DNA from: Microbacterium ulmi
GTDB lineage: Bacteria; Actinomycetota; Actinomycetes; Actinomycetales; Microbacteriaceae
Reading direction: 5' to 3'
Length of the DNA: 64,000 nucleotides
Assembly (NCBI RefSeq): GCF_011759705.1
Contig: NZ_JAAOZF010000001.1
Coordinates: 1,485,152 to 1,549,151 of the forward strand
Position numbers and translations under genes: made by a program. Numbering within the stretch: position 1 is the first letter of the stretch; every line of letters starts with the position of its first letter. This document shows positions 1 to 8,526 of this stretch, piece after piece. Under the pieces are notes generated by a model. The model searched no databases. It saw only the letters and a list, made by a program, of their open reading frames with translations, and had not been told where the DNA came from.

Positions 1-17
1 GCGCCGTCAAGGGCTGA
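1..17 (+). CDS. C-terminal tail of an upstream gene, possibly a sugar ABC permease (partial)
   Basis: The window opens in a reading frame that ends Ala-Val-Lys-Gly-stop, with the stop at 15-17. CUT1-type (MalG-like) sugar permeases very often end in this way, and such permeases commonly precede a GH1 glucosidase and a LacI regulator, which is what follows here. Only five codons are visible, so the identity rests on this tail and on context. Confidence 0.35.
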
Positions 18-57
18 GCCGCACGTGACCATCCTTCACAGACAGGAGTCTGCCCGC

Positions 58-1527
58 ATGTCGGAGAGCACCACACGAGCCTTCCCCGAGAGCTTCCTGT
101 TCGGGGCGGCCACGGCGGCCTTCCAGATCGAGGGGGCCGCGCACGAGGACGGCAGGGGGCCGTCCATCTGGGACGCGTTCTGCCGCGTGCCCGGCGCCGT
201 CATCAACGCCGACAACGGCGACGTCGCATGCGACCACTACCACCGCTACCGCGACGACGTCGCGCTCATGAAGGCGATGGGGCTGCAGACGTACCGCTTC
301 TCGACGTCGTGGGCGCGTGTGCGGCCCGACGGCGGACCCGTCAACCCGAAGGGCGTCGACTTCTACAGCCGTCTCGTCGACGAGCTGCTCGAGGCCGGCA
401 TCCTGCCCTGGCTCACGCTGTATCACTGGGACCTCCCGCAGGCACTGCAGGACAAGGGCGGCTGGACCGACCGGGCGACGGCGGATCTGTTCACGGAGTA
501 CGCCCTCGACATGCACGACGCGCTCGGCGACCGGGTCGACGTGTGGACGACCCTCAACGAGCCGTGGTGCTCGTCGTTCCTCAGCTACACCGCCGGGCTG
601 CACGCTCCAGGTCACTACAGCACGGCGGAGGGGCTGCTCGCGGCCCACCACCTGCTCCTCGGGCACGGCCAGGCCGTTCGCGAGCTCCGCGCCCGCGATG
701 CCGCGCTCGACCTCGGCATCACGCTGAACCTCACGGTGGCGGATGCCGCAGACCCGGCGAAGCCGGAGGACGTGAACGCCGCCAGGCTCGTCGACGGGCA
801 GTTCAACCGCTGGTTCCTCGACCCGGTCTTCCGCGGCTCCTACCCCGCGGACATCGTCGAGGACATCCGCCGCGCAGACCCTGCGGCGGTCGCGACGCTC
901 GAGCAGGCGATCCGGCCCGGCGACCTCGAGACCATCTCCACGCACATCGACGCGCTGGGGGTGAACTACTACCACGGCGAGTTCGTGGGCGGCTCGGCCT
1001 CCCCGAACCCGCCCGACGGCGGAGACGCCCCGACCGACCGACCGGGGGCGTCGCCCTTCCCCGTGTCGGAGGGCATCCACTGGTACGAGCGCGGGCTGCC
1101 CCGCACGTCGATGCAGTGGGAGGTGCAGCCGGAGGGCCTCACACGACTGCTCGCGCGCGTCTCGGACGAGTACGCGGCCCCCGCGGGCACCGTGCTCTAC
1201 GTCACCGAGAACGGCGCCGCCTACGACGACGAGCCCGTCCGCGAGGAGGGCGTCGTGCGCGTGCACGACGCGGAGCGGGCAGACTTCCTGCGCGGGCACC
1301 TCGCGGCGACCCTCGACGCGGCCGAGCAGGGCGTGGACGTGCGCGGCTACTTCTACTGGTCGCTGCTCGACAACTTCGAGTGGGCGTGGGGGTACGAGAA
1401 GCGCTTCGGCATCGTGCGCGTGGACTACGACACGCAGGAGCGCACGATCAAGGACAGCGGCCGCGAATACGGGCGCATCATCGCGCAGCGCTCGCTCGAC
1501 CTCGCGCCGGTCGGCGCGGCATCCTGA
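58..1527 (+). CDS. GH1 family beta-glucosidase
   Basis: A 489-residue cytoplasmic glycoside hydrolase that would release glucose or another sugar from imported beta-linked oligosaccharides. The N-terminal GH1 signature (FLFGAATAAFQIEGA, about residues 13-27) is present. The acid/base Glu lies in TLNEPW (E168) and the nucleophile Glu in YVTENGAAYDD (E384). No signal peptide is seen, as expected for an intracellular enzyme. ATG at 58 is chosen because AGGAG (44-48) lies 9 nt upstream; an in-frame GTG at 25 lacks this. A LacI gene follows 20 nt downstream and a probable sugar permease precedes, so the set looks like one oligosaccharide-uptake operon. Substrate (cellobiose, xylobiose or other) cannot be fixed from sequence. 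Confidence 0.95.
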   Translation: MSESTTRAFPESFLFGAATAAFQIEGAAHEDGRGPSIWDAFCRVPGAVINADNGDVACDHYHRYRDDVALMKAMGLQTYRFSTSWARVRPDGGPVNPKGVDFYSRLVDELLEAGILPWLTLYHWDLPQALQDKGGWTDRATADLFTEYALDMHDALGDRVDVWTTLNEPWCSSFLSYTAGLHAPGHYSTAEGLLAAHHLLLGHGQAVRELRARDAALDLGITLNLTVADAADPAKPEDVNAARLVDGQFNRWFLDPVFRGSYPADIVEDIRRADPAAVATLEQAIRPGDLETISTHIDALGVNYYHGEFVGGSASPNPPDGGDAPTDRPGASPFPVSEGIHWYERGLPRTSMQWEVQPEGLTRLLARVSDEYAAPAGTVLYVTENGAAYDDEPVREEGVVRVHDAERADFLRGHLAATLDAAEQGVDVRGYFYWSLLDNFEWAWGYEKRFGIVRVDYDTQERTIKDSGREYGRIIAQRSLDLAPVGAAS

Positions 1528-1547
1528 ACACGGGGAGAATCGTCGCC

Positions 1548-2561
1548 ATGACCACTGACACGGTGCGCGGCACCGTCACGATCGAGGAGGTCGCCGCGGC
1601 CGCGGGGGTCTCGCGGTCCACCGTGTCGCGCGTCGTGAACGGGTCGACGGCCGTCAGCCCCGCAGCGCTCGAGGCCGTGCAGCGCGCGATCGCCGACCTC
1701 AACTACGTGCCCAACCGCGCTGCGCGCTCTCTCGCGAGCCGGCAGACGCACGCGCTCGCGCTCATCGTGCCCGAGGACACGACGCGCTTCTTCGGCGACC
1801 CGTTCTTCGCGTCGATCGTGTCCGGCATCAACGCGCGGCTGAGCCGGTCGGACTACGTGCTCAACCTCTTCATCGCGAGCGACGACCCGGGCGACAAGAC
1901 CACGAGCTATGTGCGCAGCGGAGCGGTCGACGGCGCGATCATCGTGTCGCACCACACGAGCGACTCGTTCATCGATCGCATCGCGGCGGCCGTCCCCGTC
2001 GTCTACGGAGGTCGTCCCGTGCGCGAGCGCGAGCGCGACTACTACGTCGACGTCGACAACGTGCGGGGCGGGCGGGATGCCACGACCTACCTGATCGAGC
2101 GCGGGCACCACCGCATCGCGACGATCTCCGGTCCCCTCACGATGCCCGCAGGGGTAGACCGCCTGCAGGGGTATCGCGACGCGCTCGCGACGTACGGGCT
2201 GCCCGAGGGCGTCATCGAGGACGGCGACTTCACGGCGAACGGCGGTGCGGCCGCGATGAGGCGAATCCTGGAGCGCGTCGACCGCCCCGACGCCATCTTC
2301 GTCGCGAGCGACCTCATGGCCCGCGGCGCGCTGACGGTGCTCGCGCGGGAGGGCATCCGCGTTCCCCACGACATCGCGATCATCGGCTTCGACGACTCTC
2401 CCGTCGCGACGACCGTGACACCGCAGCTGACGACGATGCGTCAGCCCTCGTTCGCGCAGGGCGAGCGCATGGCGAGCGTCCTGCTCGACCTGCTCGCAGG
2501 GCGGCATCCGCGCCACGTGACGATCCTGGAGACGGAGCTGGTCGTGCGCGACTCGGTCTGA
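1548..2561 (+). CDS. LacI family transcriptional regulator
   Basis: A 337-residue repressor. The N-terminal helix-turn-helix and hinge helix run from TIEEVAAAAGVSRSTVSRVV (about residues 10-29) through the typical NYVPNRAARSLAS hinge. A periplasmic-binding-protein-like effector domain follows, with the family pattern FVASDLMARGAL and IAIIGFDDSP near the C-terminus. GGGGAG sits about 10 nt before the ATG. It follows the GH1 gene by 20 nt and probably senses the sugar that this operon handles. A LacI/CcpA-type operator precedes the xylanase gene 0.9 kb downstream, which this protein or another LacI member may bind (inference). Confidence 0.93.
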   Translation: MTTDTVRGTVTIEEVAAAAGVSRSTVSRVVNGSTAVSPAALEAVQRAIADLNYVPNRAARSLASRQTHALALIVPEDTTRFFGDPFFASIVSGINARLSRSDYVLNLFIASDDPGDKTTSYVRSGAVDGAIIVSHHTSDSFIDRIAAAVPVVYGGRPVRERERDYYVDVDNVRGGRDATTYLIERGHHRIATISGPLTMPAGVDRLQGYRDALATYGLPEGVIEDGDFTANGGAAAMRRILERVDRPDAIFVASDLMARGALTVLAREGIRVPHDIAIIGFDDSPVATTVTPQLTTMRQPSFAQGERMASVLLDLLAGRHPRHVTILETELVVRDSV

Positions 2562-2628
2562 CCGGGCCGGAGCCGACTCACGCCGGCACCGGCCCAGGGC
2601 CGGCTCACGCCGGTGACAGGATGGCAGG

Positions 2629-3324
2629 ATGACGCAGACGCACGTCCTGACCGGCGCAGGCTCGGGCATCGGCCTCGCCGTCGCCCACCGGCTCAGCGAG
2701 CGCGGCGACCGGCTCGTCCTCGTCGCCCGCGACGCCGCCCGGGCGCGCGAGCTCACGACGGCCCGCCCCGGCTCGAGCGCGATCGTCGCAGACCTCCGGC
2801 ATCCCGAGTCGCTCGCAGCGGCCGTGCGTGACGCAGGGGTTCCCGACGCGATCGACTCGATCGTCCATGCCGCCGGCGTCGTCGACCTCGGTCCCGTCGC
2901 CGAACTGCCGATCGAGGCCTGGGTCTCGCAGCTGACGGTCAACCTCATCGCCGCTGCCGAGCTGACGCGGCTGCTGCTTCCGGCTGTCCGGGCAGCGCGC
3001 GGGCATGTGCTGTTCGTGAACTCGGGCGCGGGGCTGTCGGCGCATCCCGACTGGTCGGCGTACGCGGCATCCAAGCACGGGCTCAAAGCGCTCGCCGACG
3101 CGCTGCGCGGCGAGGAGGCGCCCCACGGCGTCCGCGTCACGACGGTGTACCCCGGTCGCACGGCGACGCCGATGCAGGAGCGCGTGCACGAGCAGGAGGG
3201 TCGGGGCTACGACGCCGGTGCGTTCATCGACCCGGAGTCGGCCGCGACCGCGATCGTGACGGCCCTCGATCTGCCCCGCGACGCCGTCATGAGCGATGTC
3301 ACGGTGCGGCCCGGCCCGCGCTGA
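2629..3324 (+). CDS. SDR family oxidoreductase
   Basis: A 231-residue short-chain dehydrogenase/reductase. The nucleotide-binding motif TGAGSGIG is at residues 8-15, an NAG-like HAAG is present, and the catalytic Ser and YxxxK (SAYAASK) lie near residues 143-149. The length is normal for a classical SDR. The family reduces or oxidises small carbonyl or alcohol substrates with NAD(P)H; the substrate here is unknown. It lies 67 nt after the LacI gene, separated by short GC-rich inverted repeats, so it may be a separate unit. Confidence 0.88.
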   Translation: MTQTHVLTGAGSGIGLAVAHRLSERGDRLVLVARDAARARELTTARPGSSAIVADLRHPESLAAAVRDAGVPDAIDSIVHAAGVVDLGPVAELPIEAWVSQLTVNLIAAAELTRLLLPAVRAARGHVLFVNSGAGLSAHPDWSAYAASKHGLKALADALRGEEAPHGVRVTTVYPGRTATPMQERVHEQEGRGYDAGAFIDPESAATAIVTALDLPRDAVMSDVTVRPGPR

Positions 3325-3384
3325 AGCGACGGCTCCGGGCTTCCGGCGCTGACCGTGCGAGATTCCTGCACGGAGTCCATCAAT

Positions 3385-3396
3385 TGTGTCGTCACA
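3385..3396. promoter_or_regulatory. Near-perfect inverted repeat upstream of the xylanase promoter
   Basis: TGTGTC/GTCACA is a 12-bp inverted repeat with one mismatch and a central CG, the layout of LacI-family half-sites. It lies 28 nt upstream of the better cre-like site, so it could be an auxiliary operator. The assignment is weak because the repeat is short. Confidence 0.35.
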
Positions 3397-3412
3397 TGAT
3401 GAATACGTTTGC

Positions 3413-3426
3413 TGAAATCGTTGACA
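3413..3426. promoter_or_regulatory. Cre-like LacI-family operator overlapping the xylanase -35 box
   Basis: TGAAATCGTTGACA fits every fixed position of the CcpA/LacI-family consensus TGWNANCGNTNNCA. Its right half is at the same time a perfect -35 hexamer (TTGACA, 3421-3426), so a bound repressor would block RNA polymerase. A plausible -10 (CAGACT, 3445-3450) follows at 18 nt. Sugar-dependent repression of the downstream secreted xylanase is the natural reading. Confidence 0.6.
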
Positions 3427-3546
3427 TGCTCTGGCGCCGAGGTGCAGACTCGGCACCGCCGTCAGATGGAGGCGGCACCGGAGCGTCGTCGCTCCCGCGG
3501 AGGCGCGGCCGGTTCATCCACCGCTATCAGCACGAAGGAGTGCAGA

Positions 3547-4932
3547 ATGCCTTACCGTACAGTTCTCGAATCGCGACCCTCGGGCGGCAGGAGCAGGCGA
3601 ATACGTTCGCTGCTGGGCCTCGCCGCCGCCGGCGTGCTGGTGATGGCCGGGGCTCTGCCCGCAAGCGCGGCAGTGACCTCGAACCAGACAGGCAACAACG
3701 GAGGCTACTTCTACTCGTTCTGGACGGATTCCCCCGGGACCGTCTCGATGGAGCTCGGCGCCGACGGGAACTACTCCACGTCGTGGAGCAACACGGGCAA
3801 CTTCGTCGCAGGCAAGGGATGGTCGACGGGCGCTCGCCGCACCGTGACCTACTCCGGCACGTTCAACCCGTCGGGCAACGCGTATCTGACTCTGTACGGC
3901 TGGACCACGAGCCCGCTCATCGAGTACTACATCGTCGACAACTGGGGCACGTACCGCCCCACGGGCACCTTCAAGGGCACCGTGACGAGCGACGGCGGCA
4001 CGTACGACATCTACGAGACGACGAGGACCAACCAGCCCTCGATCCAGGGGACCGCGACGTTCAAGCAGTTCTGGAGCGTTCGGCAGTCCAAGCGCACGGG
4101 TGGCACGATCACGACGGGCAACCACTTCGACGCATGGGCCAGCAAGGGGATGAACCTCGGATCGCACGACTACCAGATCCTCGCGACGGAGGGCTACCAG
4201 AGCAGCGGCAACTCGAACATCACGATCGGGTCGTCGTCGACGGGCGGCGGCTCGACGGGCGGCGGGTCGACGGGCGGCGGCTCGACGGGCGGCGGGTCCA
4301 CCGGCGGTGGATCGACGGGCGGCGGGACCAGCAGCGGCTGCACCGTGACGGTCACGAAGGGCGACGACTGGAGCGACCGCTTCAACGCGAACTTCACCGT
4401 GTCGGGGTCGAGCAGCTGGACGGTCACCGTCAACCTGCAGGGGGGCCAGACCGTGCAGAACAGCTGGAACGCGAACGTGACCGGCAGCGGAGCGACGCGC
4501 ACCGTGACGCCGAACGGGTCGGGCAACAGCTTCGGGCTGACGCTGTACAAGAACGGCAACAGCAACCTCCCGACGGCCACGTGCAACGCGTCCGGCGGGA
4601 CGGGCGGCGGGACCGGCGGTGGCGGAACGGGCGGCGGGACGGGCGGCGGGACCGGCGGCGGCACGACCGGCAGCTGCAGCGTCACCGTCACGAAGGGTCA
4701 GGACTGGAGCGACCGGTTCAACACGACCTTCGCCGTGTCGGGGTCGAGCAGCTGGACCGTGACGATCACTCTGCAGGGCGGCCAGACCGTGCAGAGCAGC
4801 TGGAACGCGACGATCAGCGGGAGCGGGTCGACGCGGACCGCGACCCCGAACGGGTCGGGCAACAGCTTCGGGCTGACGCTGTACAAGAACGGCAACAGCA
4901 ACACGCCGACAGCCACCTGCCGGGCCGGCTGA
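3547..4932 (+). CDS. Secreted GH11 endo-1,4-beta-xylanase with two CBM2-like modules
   Basis: A 461-residue extracellular xylanase. A signal peptide with an Arg-rich n-region and cleavage near ALPASA|AV (41/42) is followed by a GH11 jelly-roll domain (about 42-235). The nucleophile is E126 in [12 protein letters not shown] and the acid/base is E215 in LATEGYQ. A Gly/Ser/Thr linker (about 237-262) leads to two near-identical 82-residue modules (265-346 and 377-458). Each module is bounded by Cys and resembles a short CBM2; they are joined by a Gly/Thr linker. ATG at 3547 is chosen because AAGGAG (3535-3540) lies 6 nt upstream and the signal peptide starts there; the 46 preceding in-frame codons are not protein-like and include the promoter. 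It should cut xylan outside the cell, feeding oligosaccharides to the adjacent uptake and GH1 genes. Confidence 0.95.
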   Translation: MPYRTVLESRPSGGRSRRIRSLLGLAAAGVLVMAGALPASAAVTSNQTGNNGGYFYSFWTDSPGTVSMELGADGNYSTSWSNTGNFVAGKGWSTGARRTVTYSGTFNPSGNAYLTLYGWTTSPLIEYYIVDNWGTYRPTGTFKGTVTSDGGTYDIYETTRTNQPSIQGTATFKQFWSVRQSKRTGGTITTGNHFDAWASKGMNLGSHDYQILATEGYQSSGNSNITIGSSSTGGGSTGGGSTGGGSTGGGSTGGGSTGGGTSSGCTVTVTKGDDWSDRFNANFTVSGSSSWTVTVNLQGGQTVQNSWNANVTGSGATRTVTPNGSGNSFGLTLYKNGNSNLPTATCNASGGTGGGTGGGGTGGGTGGGTGGGTTGSCSVTVTKGQDWSDRFNTTFAVSGSSSWTVTITLQGGQTVQSSWNATISGSGSTRTATPNGSGNSFGLTLYKNGNSNTPTATCRAG

Positions 4933-4954
4933 CGGATTCCGGCTGACTGAGCGG

Positions 4955-4986
4955 GGGGGGCGGGATGCTGCGGCATCCCGCCCCCC
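4955..4986. terminator. Strong bidirectional terminator hairpin
   Basis: A perfect 14-bp GC-rich stem (4955-4968 with 4973-4986) closes on a 4-nt loop. It lies between the convergent xylanase and VOC genes and ends 9 nt before the VOC stop codon. The stem contains the family motif GGATGC/GCATCC. Confidence 0.8.
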
Positions 4987-4994
4987 TCGTCCGA

Positions 4995-5876
4995 TCAGGA
5001 TGCCGCGGTCGCCAGGATCGCGTTGTTCCAGGGGTCGTCGAAGCTCAGCGTGCGGCCGTCGTCGCGCACCTCGAACCCGTGGTGGCGAAGGCGCTCGCCG
5101 AGCTCTCCGAGGGCGTCGCCGTCGGGCAGGGCCAGGTCGACGCGGCCGAGTCCGAGCGCCGGCATGCGGGGCCCCGCTCCGCGCGAGTTCCACACGTTCA
5201 TCGCCATGTGGTGGTGGTATCCGCCGACGCTCACGAACAGCGCCGAGCTGCCGAGCGCGTGCGTCGCGTCGAAGCCGAGAGCGTCGACGTAGAAGGCCCG
5301 GGCGGTCGCGACATCCCCCACGGAGAGGTGCACGTGTCCGACCGCCGCGGCCTCGGCCGCCGTCGCGCCGAGGGTCGCCTCTTCTGTGAGGTGCTGGCCG
5401 AGGAAGGCGTTGGGGTCGAGGTAGAGCGTGTCCATCTCGACCTGGCCGTGCGTCCACGACCACTCGGAGCGGGCGCGGTCCCAGTACAGCTCGACGCCGT
5501 TGCCCTCGGGATCGGTGAAGTAGAACGCCTGGCTCACGAGGTGGTCGGCGCTGCCGGTGAACGTGCCCGGCGCGCGGCGCGCGACCGAGTACAGCGCGGC
5601 GGCGAGGGCCGTCTGCGTCTCGAACAGGATCGCGGTGTGGAACAGCCCGGCCGAGCCGGGGGCCGCGTGCCTCAGAGCGGGCTCCTGCCGCAGGATCACG
5701 ATGGGCCGTCCGGCGCGACCGAGGGTCACGGCGTCGCCGTCCGCCGACAGCACCTCGAGCGTCACGGCGTCGCGGTAGTACGCGGTCATGCCGTCGAGAT
5801 CGCCGACGAGCAGCGTCACGGCGCCCATCGCGGTGTCGGCGGCGAGGCGGTCGGATGCCGAGAGCTTCTCATCCAT
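4995..5876 (-). CDS. Two-domain VOC (catechol-2,3-dioxygenase-like) protein
   Basis: A 293-residue protein with two vicinal-oxygen-chelate halves (about 15-125 and 165-290), the arrangement of CatE/YwbC-type extradiol dioxygenases and related glyoxalases. Candidate metal ligands are the His in LFHTAILF, the His in VGHVHLSVG and the Glu in GNGVELYWD. The second half carries the YHHHMAMN segment typical of this subfamily. ATG at 5876 is preferred over an in-frame TTG at 5888 that has no spacer to a ribosome site. It follows the NCS2 permease on the same strand after a 116-nt gap. Real ring-cleavage activity is not provable from sequence. Confidence 0.8.
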   Translation of the reverse strand: MDEKLSASDRLAADTAMGAVTLLVGDLDGMTAYYRDAVTLEVLSADGDAVTLGRAGRPIVILRQEPALRHAAPGSAGLFHTAILFETQTALAAALYSVARRAPGTFTGSADHLVSQAFYFTDPEGNGVELYWDRARSEWSWTHGQVEMDTLYLDPNAFLGQHLTEEATLGATAAEAAAVGHVHLSVGDVATARAFYVDALGFDATHALGSSALFVSVGGYHHHMAMNVWNSRGAGPRMPALGLGRVDLALPDGDALGELGERLRHHGFEVRDDGRTLSFDDPWNNAILATAAS

Positions 5877-5959
5877 GTGAATGCACAACCCCCGGCATCC
5901 GTCGCTTCATTCCCCCATGGTGCTCCGCCTCGGTGCCCCGCACCGTCGTGGACGGACGG

Positions 5960-5973
5960 GCCCGTGCGCGGGC
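5960..5973. terminator. Possible short hairpin after the NCS2 permease
   Basis: GCCCG/CGGGC forms a 5-bp stem with a 4-nt loop just downstream of the permease stop on the minus strand. It is short, so termination is uncertain. Confidence 0.3.
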
Positions 5974-5992
5974 GGCCGGGCTGAGCGGTGGG

Positions 5993-7333
5993 CTACTGCG
6001 GGTCGCCCCCGAGCTGACCGATCGGAACGATGGGCCCGCCGTCGTCGGCGCCGGTCCGGCGCCAGCGGGCGATCGCGTTGCCGCCGTGGTAGATCGTGAG
6101 CGCCGCGAACGTGCCGAGCACGATCCCGCCGAACTGCAGTTGGCCCCACGTCAGCGAGAAGCCTGCGATCGCGATGACGAAGGCGACGGCGGCCGTGTAC
6201 TGATTCACAGGGCGGGAGAAGTCGACCTGGTTGTCGACCCAGATCTTGATGCCGATGACGCCGATGAGACCGTAGAGCGCCGTCGTCACGCCGCCGAGCA
6301 CGCCCGGCGGGATGGAGAAGAAGAGCTGTCCGATCTTGGGGGAGAACGAGAGCAGGATCGCGATCGTTCCTGCGACCCAGTATGCGGCCGTGGAGTAGAC
6401 GCGCGTCGCGGCCATGACGCCGATGTTCTCGCCGTACGTCGTGGTGCCCGAGCCGCCGAACAGACCGGCGAGCGTCGTCGCGACGCCGTCGGCGAGAAGG
6501 GCGCGGCCCGTGCGCCGGTTGATCGTCGGGTCGCCCGTCATGGTCGCGACCCCGCGGACGTGCCCGACGTTCTCGGCGATGAGCACGAGGACGACGGGGA
6601 TGAACATCGGCAGCAGACCCCACGCCGTGGCGTCGGCGAACGACGGCAGGTGGAAGTCGGGCAGCCCGAACCACGCCGCCTGCTCGACCGAGGCGAAGTC
6701 GATCTGGTTCGTGACCGCCGCGACGAGATAGCCGACGATGACGCCGAGGAAGATCGAGACGCGCCCCAGGAATCCGCGGAAGAGGACCGCGAACAGGATG
6801 CTGGCGACGAGCGTGACGGTGCCGAGCACGGGCTGCACCTGGAAGTTCTGCCACGCGACGGGGGCGAGGTTGAGCCCGATGAGAGCGACGATGGCGCCCG
6901 AGACGACGGGAGGCATGAGCTTCTCGATCCAGCCCGTGCCCACCGCCTGGACGAGGAAGCCGACCCCCGCGAGCAGGACGCCCGCGACGAACACGCCGAC
7001 GAGCGCCTGCCCGATCTGCTCGGACGTCTCGAGCGTCTTGCCGCCGTTGAACGCCTGGATCGGTGCGATGAAGGCGAACGACGACCCCAGGTAGCTGGGC
7101 AGGCGGTTGCGGGTGAGCAGCAGGAAGAGCAGCGTGCCGACGCCCGAGAAGAGGAGGGTCGTCGTGACGGGGAACCCGGTCAGGATCGGCACGAGGAAGG
7201 TCGCACCGAACATCGCGACGACGTGCTGTGCGCCGATCGCGATGGTCGCGGGCCAGGCGAGCCGCTCGTCGGGCTTGACGACCTCCCCCGGACCGACGTT
7301 GCGACCGTTTCCGTGAAGGGACCAGACAGGCAT
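5993..7333 (-). CDS. uraA: NCS2 family uracil/xanthine permease
   Basis: A 446-residue inner-membrane proton symporter for a nucleobase. The N-terminal QHVVAMFGATFLVPI stretch, the family signature SGTTTYGENIGV (about residue 300) and some 12-14 hydrophobic segments are diagnostic of the UraA/PyrP/xanthine-permease family. The shape of the QH..AMF and GENIG motifs favours uracil (UraA/PyrP), but xanthine cannot be excluded. GAGGAG lies 8 nt before the ATG. The only close neighbour on the strand is the downstream VOC gene; no PyrR site or purine riboswitch was found upstream. Confidence 0.88.
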   Translation of the reverse strand: MPVWSLHGNGRNVGPGEVVKPDERLAWPATIAIGAQHVVAMFGATFLVPILTGFPVTTTLLFSGVGTLLFLLLTRNRLPSYLGSSFAFIAPIQAFNGGKTLETSEQIGQALVGVFVAGVLLAGVGFLVQAVGTGWIEKLMPPVVSGAIVALIGLNLAPVAWQNFQVQPVLGTVTLVASILFAVLFRGFLGRVSIFLGVIVGYLVAAVTNQIDFASVEQAAWFGLPDFHLPSFADATAWGLLPMFIPVVLVLIAENVGHVRGVATMTGDPTINRRTGRALLADGVATTLAGLFGGSGTTTYGENIGVMAATRVYSTAAYWVAGTIAILLSFSPKIGQLFFSIPPGVLGGVTTALYGLIGVIGIKIWVDNQVDFSRPVNQYTAAVAFVIAIAGFSLTWGQLQFGGIVLGTFAALTIYHGGNAIARWRRTGADDGGPIVPIGQLGGDPQ

Positions 7334-7491
7334 GCGAGCTCCTCGGGTGGGGGGGTGTTGACGTCACCCTATCTGGGAGTTCGCTGTGAGCGGGAGAAGT
7401 GGACGCGGGATCTTGCGGACGTCACCTGCCGGTGGGTGAGGGCACCGCCCTCGACATCGACGGTCTGCTCCGGACGGCATCCCCGCGGGAG

Positions 7492-7497
7492 TAGCGT
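7492..7497 (+). promoter_or_regulatory. -10 element giving a probable leaderless transcript
   Basis: TAGCGT lies 7 nt upstream of GTG 7505. Transcription would start at or next to the start codon, which supports GTG 7505 over the in-frame GTG 7496 that overlaps the hexamer. Confidence 0.45.
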
Positions 7498-7504
7498 GGC
7501 CGTC

Positions 7505-8392
7505 GTGCGCTTCGGACTGCATTTCATGGACTTCACCCTCCCCGGCGAGCCCGCGAGCATCGCCCCGACGATCGCCGCGACGGCGAAGGCGACCGAGGAT
7601 GCCGGCGGCTCGTGGTTCACCGCGATGGACCACTACTTCCAGATGGAGCGGTTCCGCACCGCCTACGACCCCATGCTCGAGGGCTACACGCTGCTCGGCT
7701 TCGCGGCTGCCCACACGTCGCGGGTGAGGCTGGGCACTCTCGTGACGGGCGTCACCTACCGGCATCCGGGCCTGCTCTCGAAGATCGTGACGACCCTCGA
7801 CGTCCTCTCGTCGGGGCGCGGGATGCTGGGGCTCGGCGCCGCATGGTACGAGCGCGAGCACGACGCCCTCGGTGTGCCCTACCCGCCGCTCGCCGAGCGG
7901 TTCGAGCGGCTCGAGGAGACGCTCCGGATCGCACTGCAGATGTGGGACCCCGCTCAGGAAGGACCGTACGTGGGGAGGCACTATCACCTGGCGGAGACGA
8001 TCTCGCACCCCGCTCCCGTGTCGACCCCGCGCCCCCCGATCATGATCGGCGGCAACGGCGAGCAGAAGACGCTTCGGCTCGTCGCGCAATACGCCGACAT
8101 CACGAACCTGACGGTCAACGACCCCGCAGAGGTCGCGCACAAGCTCGATGTCCTGCGCCGGCACTGCGACCGGCTCGGCCGTGACTACGACGCGATCGAG
8201 AAGACCGTTCAGGGCGGCACGCTCGACCCGCTCGTCGACACCGACGCGTTCCTCTCGCGCATGGCCGAGCTCGCGGCGCTCGGCATCGAGCACGTGCAGC
8301 TGCGCAACGTCGCGCCCGACCCGGCGGGCTGGATCACGGAGTTCGGCGAGAAGGTCGCGCCGCGCCTGGCCGAGATCGAGCCTGCGGCCTAG
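7505..8392 (+). CDS. LLM class F420/FMN-dependent oxidoreductase
   Basis: A 295-residue bacterial-luciferase-like TIM-barrel protein. Typical segments are FTAMDHYFQM, VRLGTLVTGVTYRHPGLLSKIVTTLDVLSSGR, LGLGAAWYEREHDALG and the cofactor-phosphate loop PPIMIGGNGEQKTLRL. In actinobacteria this class (TIGR03560-like) generally uses F420 rather than FMN, but the substrate is unknown. GTG 7505 is chosen because a -10 hexamer lies 7 nt upstream. The gene stands alone between the divergent permease and the ABC exporter. Confidence 0.85.
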   Translation: MRFGLHFMDFTLPGEPASIAPTIAATAKATEDAGGSWFTAMDHYFQMERFRTAYDPMLEGYTLLGFAAAHTSRVRLGTLVTGVTYRHPGLLSKIVTTLDVLSSGRGMLGLGAAWYEREHDALGVPYPPLAERFERLEETLRIALQMWDPAQEGPYVGRHYHLAETISHPAPVSTPRPPIMIGGNGEQKTLRLVAQYADITNLTVNDPAEVAHKLDVLRRHCDRLGRDYDAIEKTVQGGTLDPLVDTDAFLSRMAELAALGIEHVQLRNVAPDPAGWITEFGEKVAPRLAEIEPAA

Positions 8393-8526
8393 CCCGCCGC
8401 CGGCCGCGATCGCGACCGCAGCGGCCCGCGATCGCGACTTGCATCCCGCCCCTCCGTTCGAGAGGCTGTGCGGGTGTCCGCAATGCCGTGCGGATGCCGT
8501 GCAGCCCTGCGCGAGCAGGTGACGGA

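Noticed and set aside
2562..2628. GGCTCACGCCGG-like short repeats between lacI and the SDR gene
   Set aside because: They can pair only weakly and irregularly; I could not support a terminator or operator.
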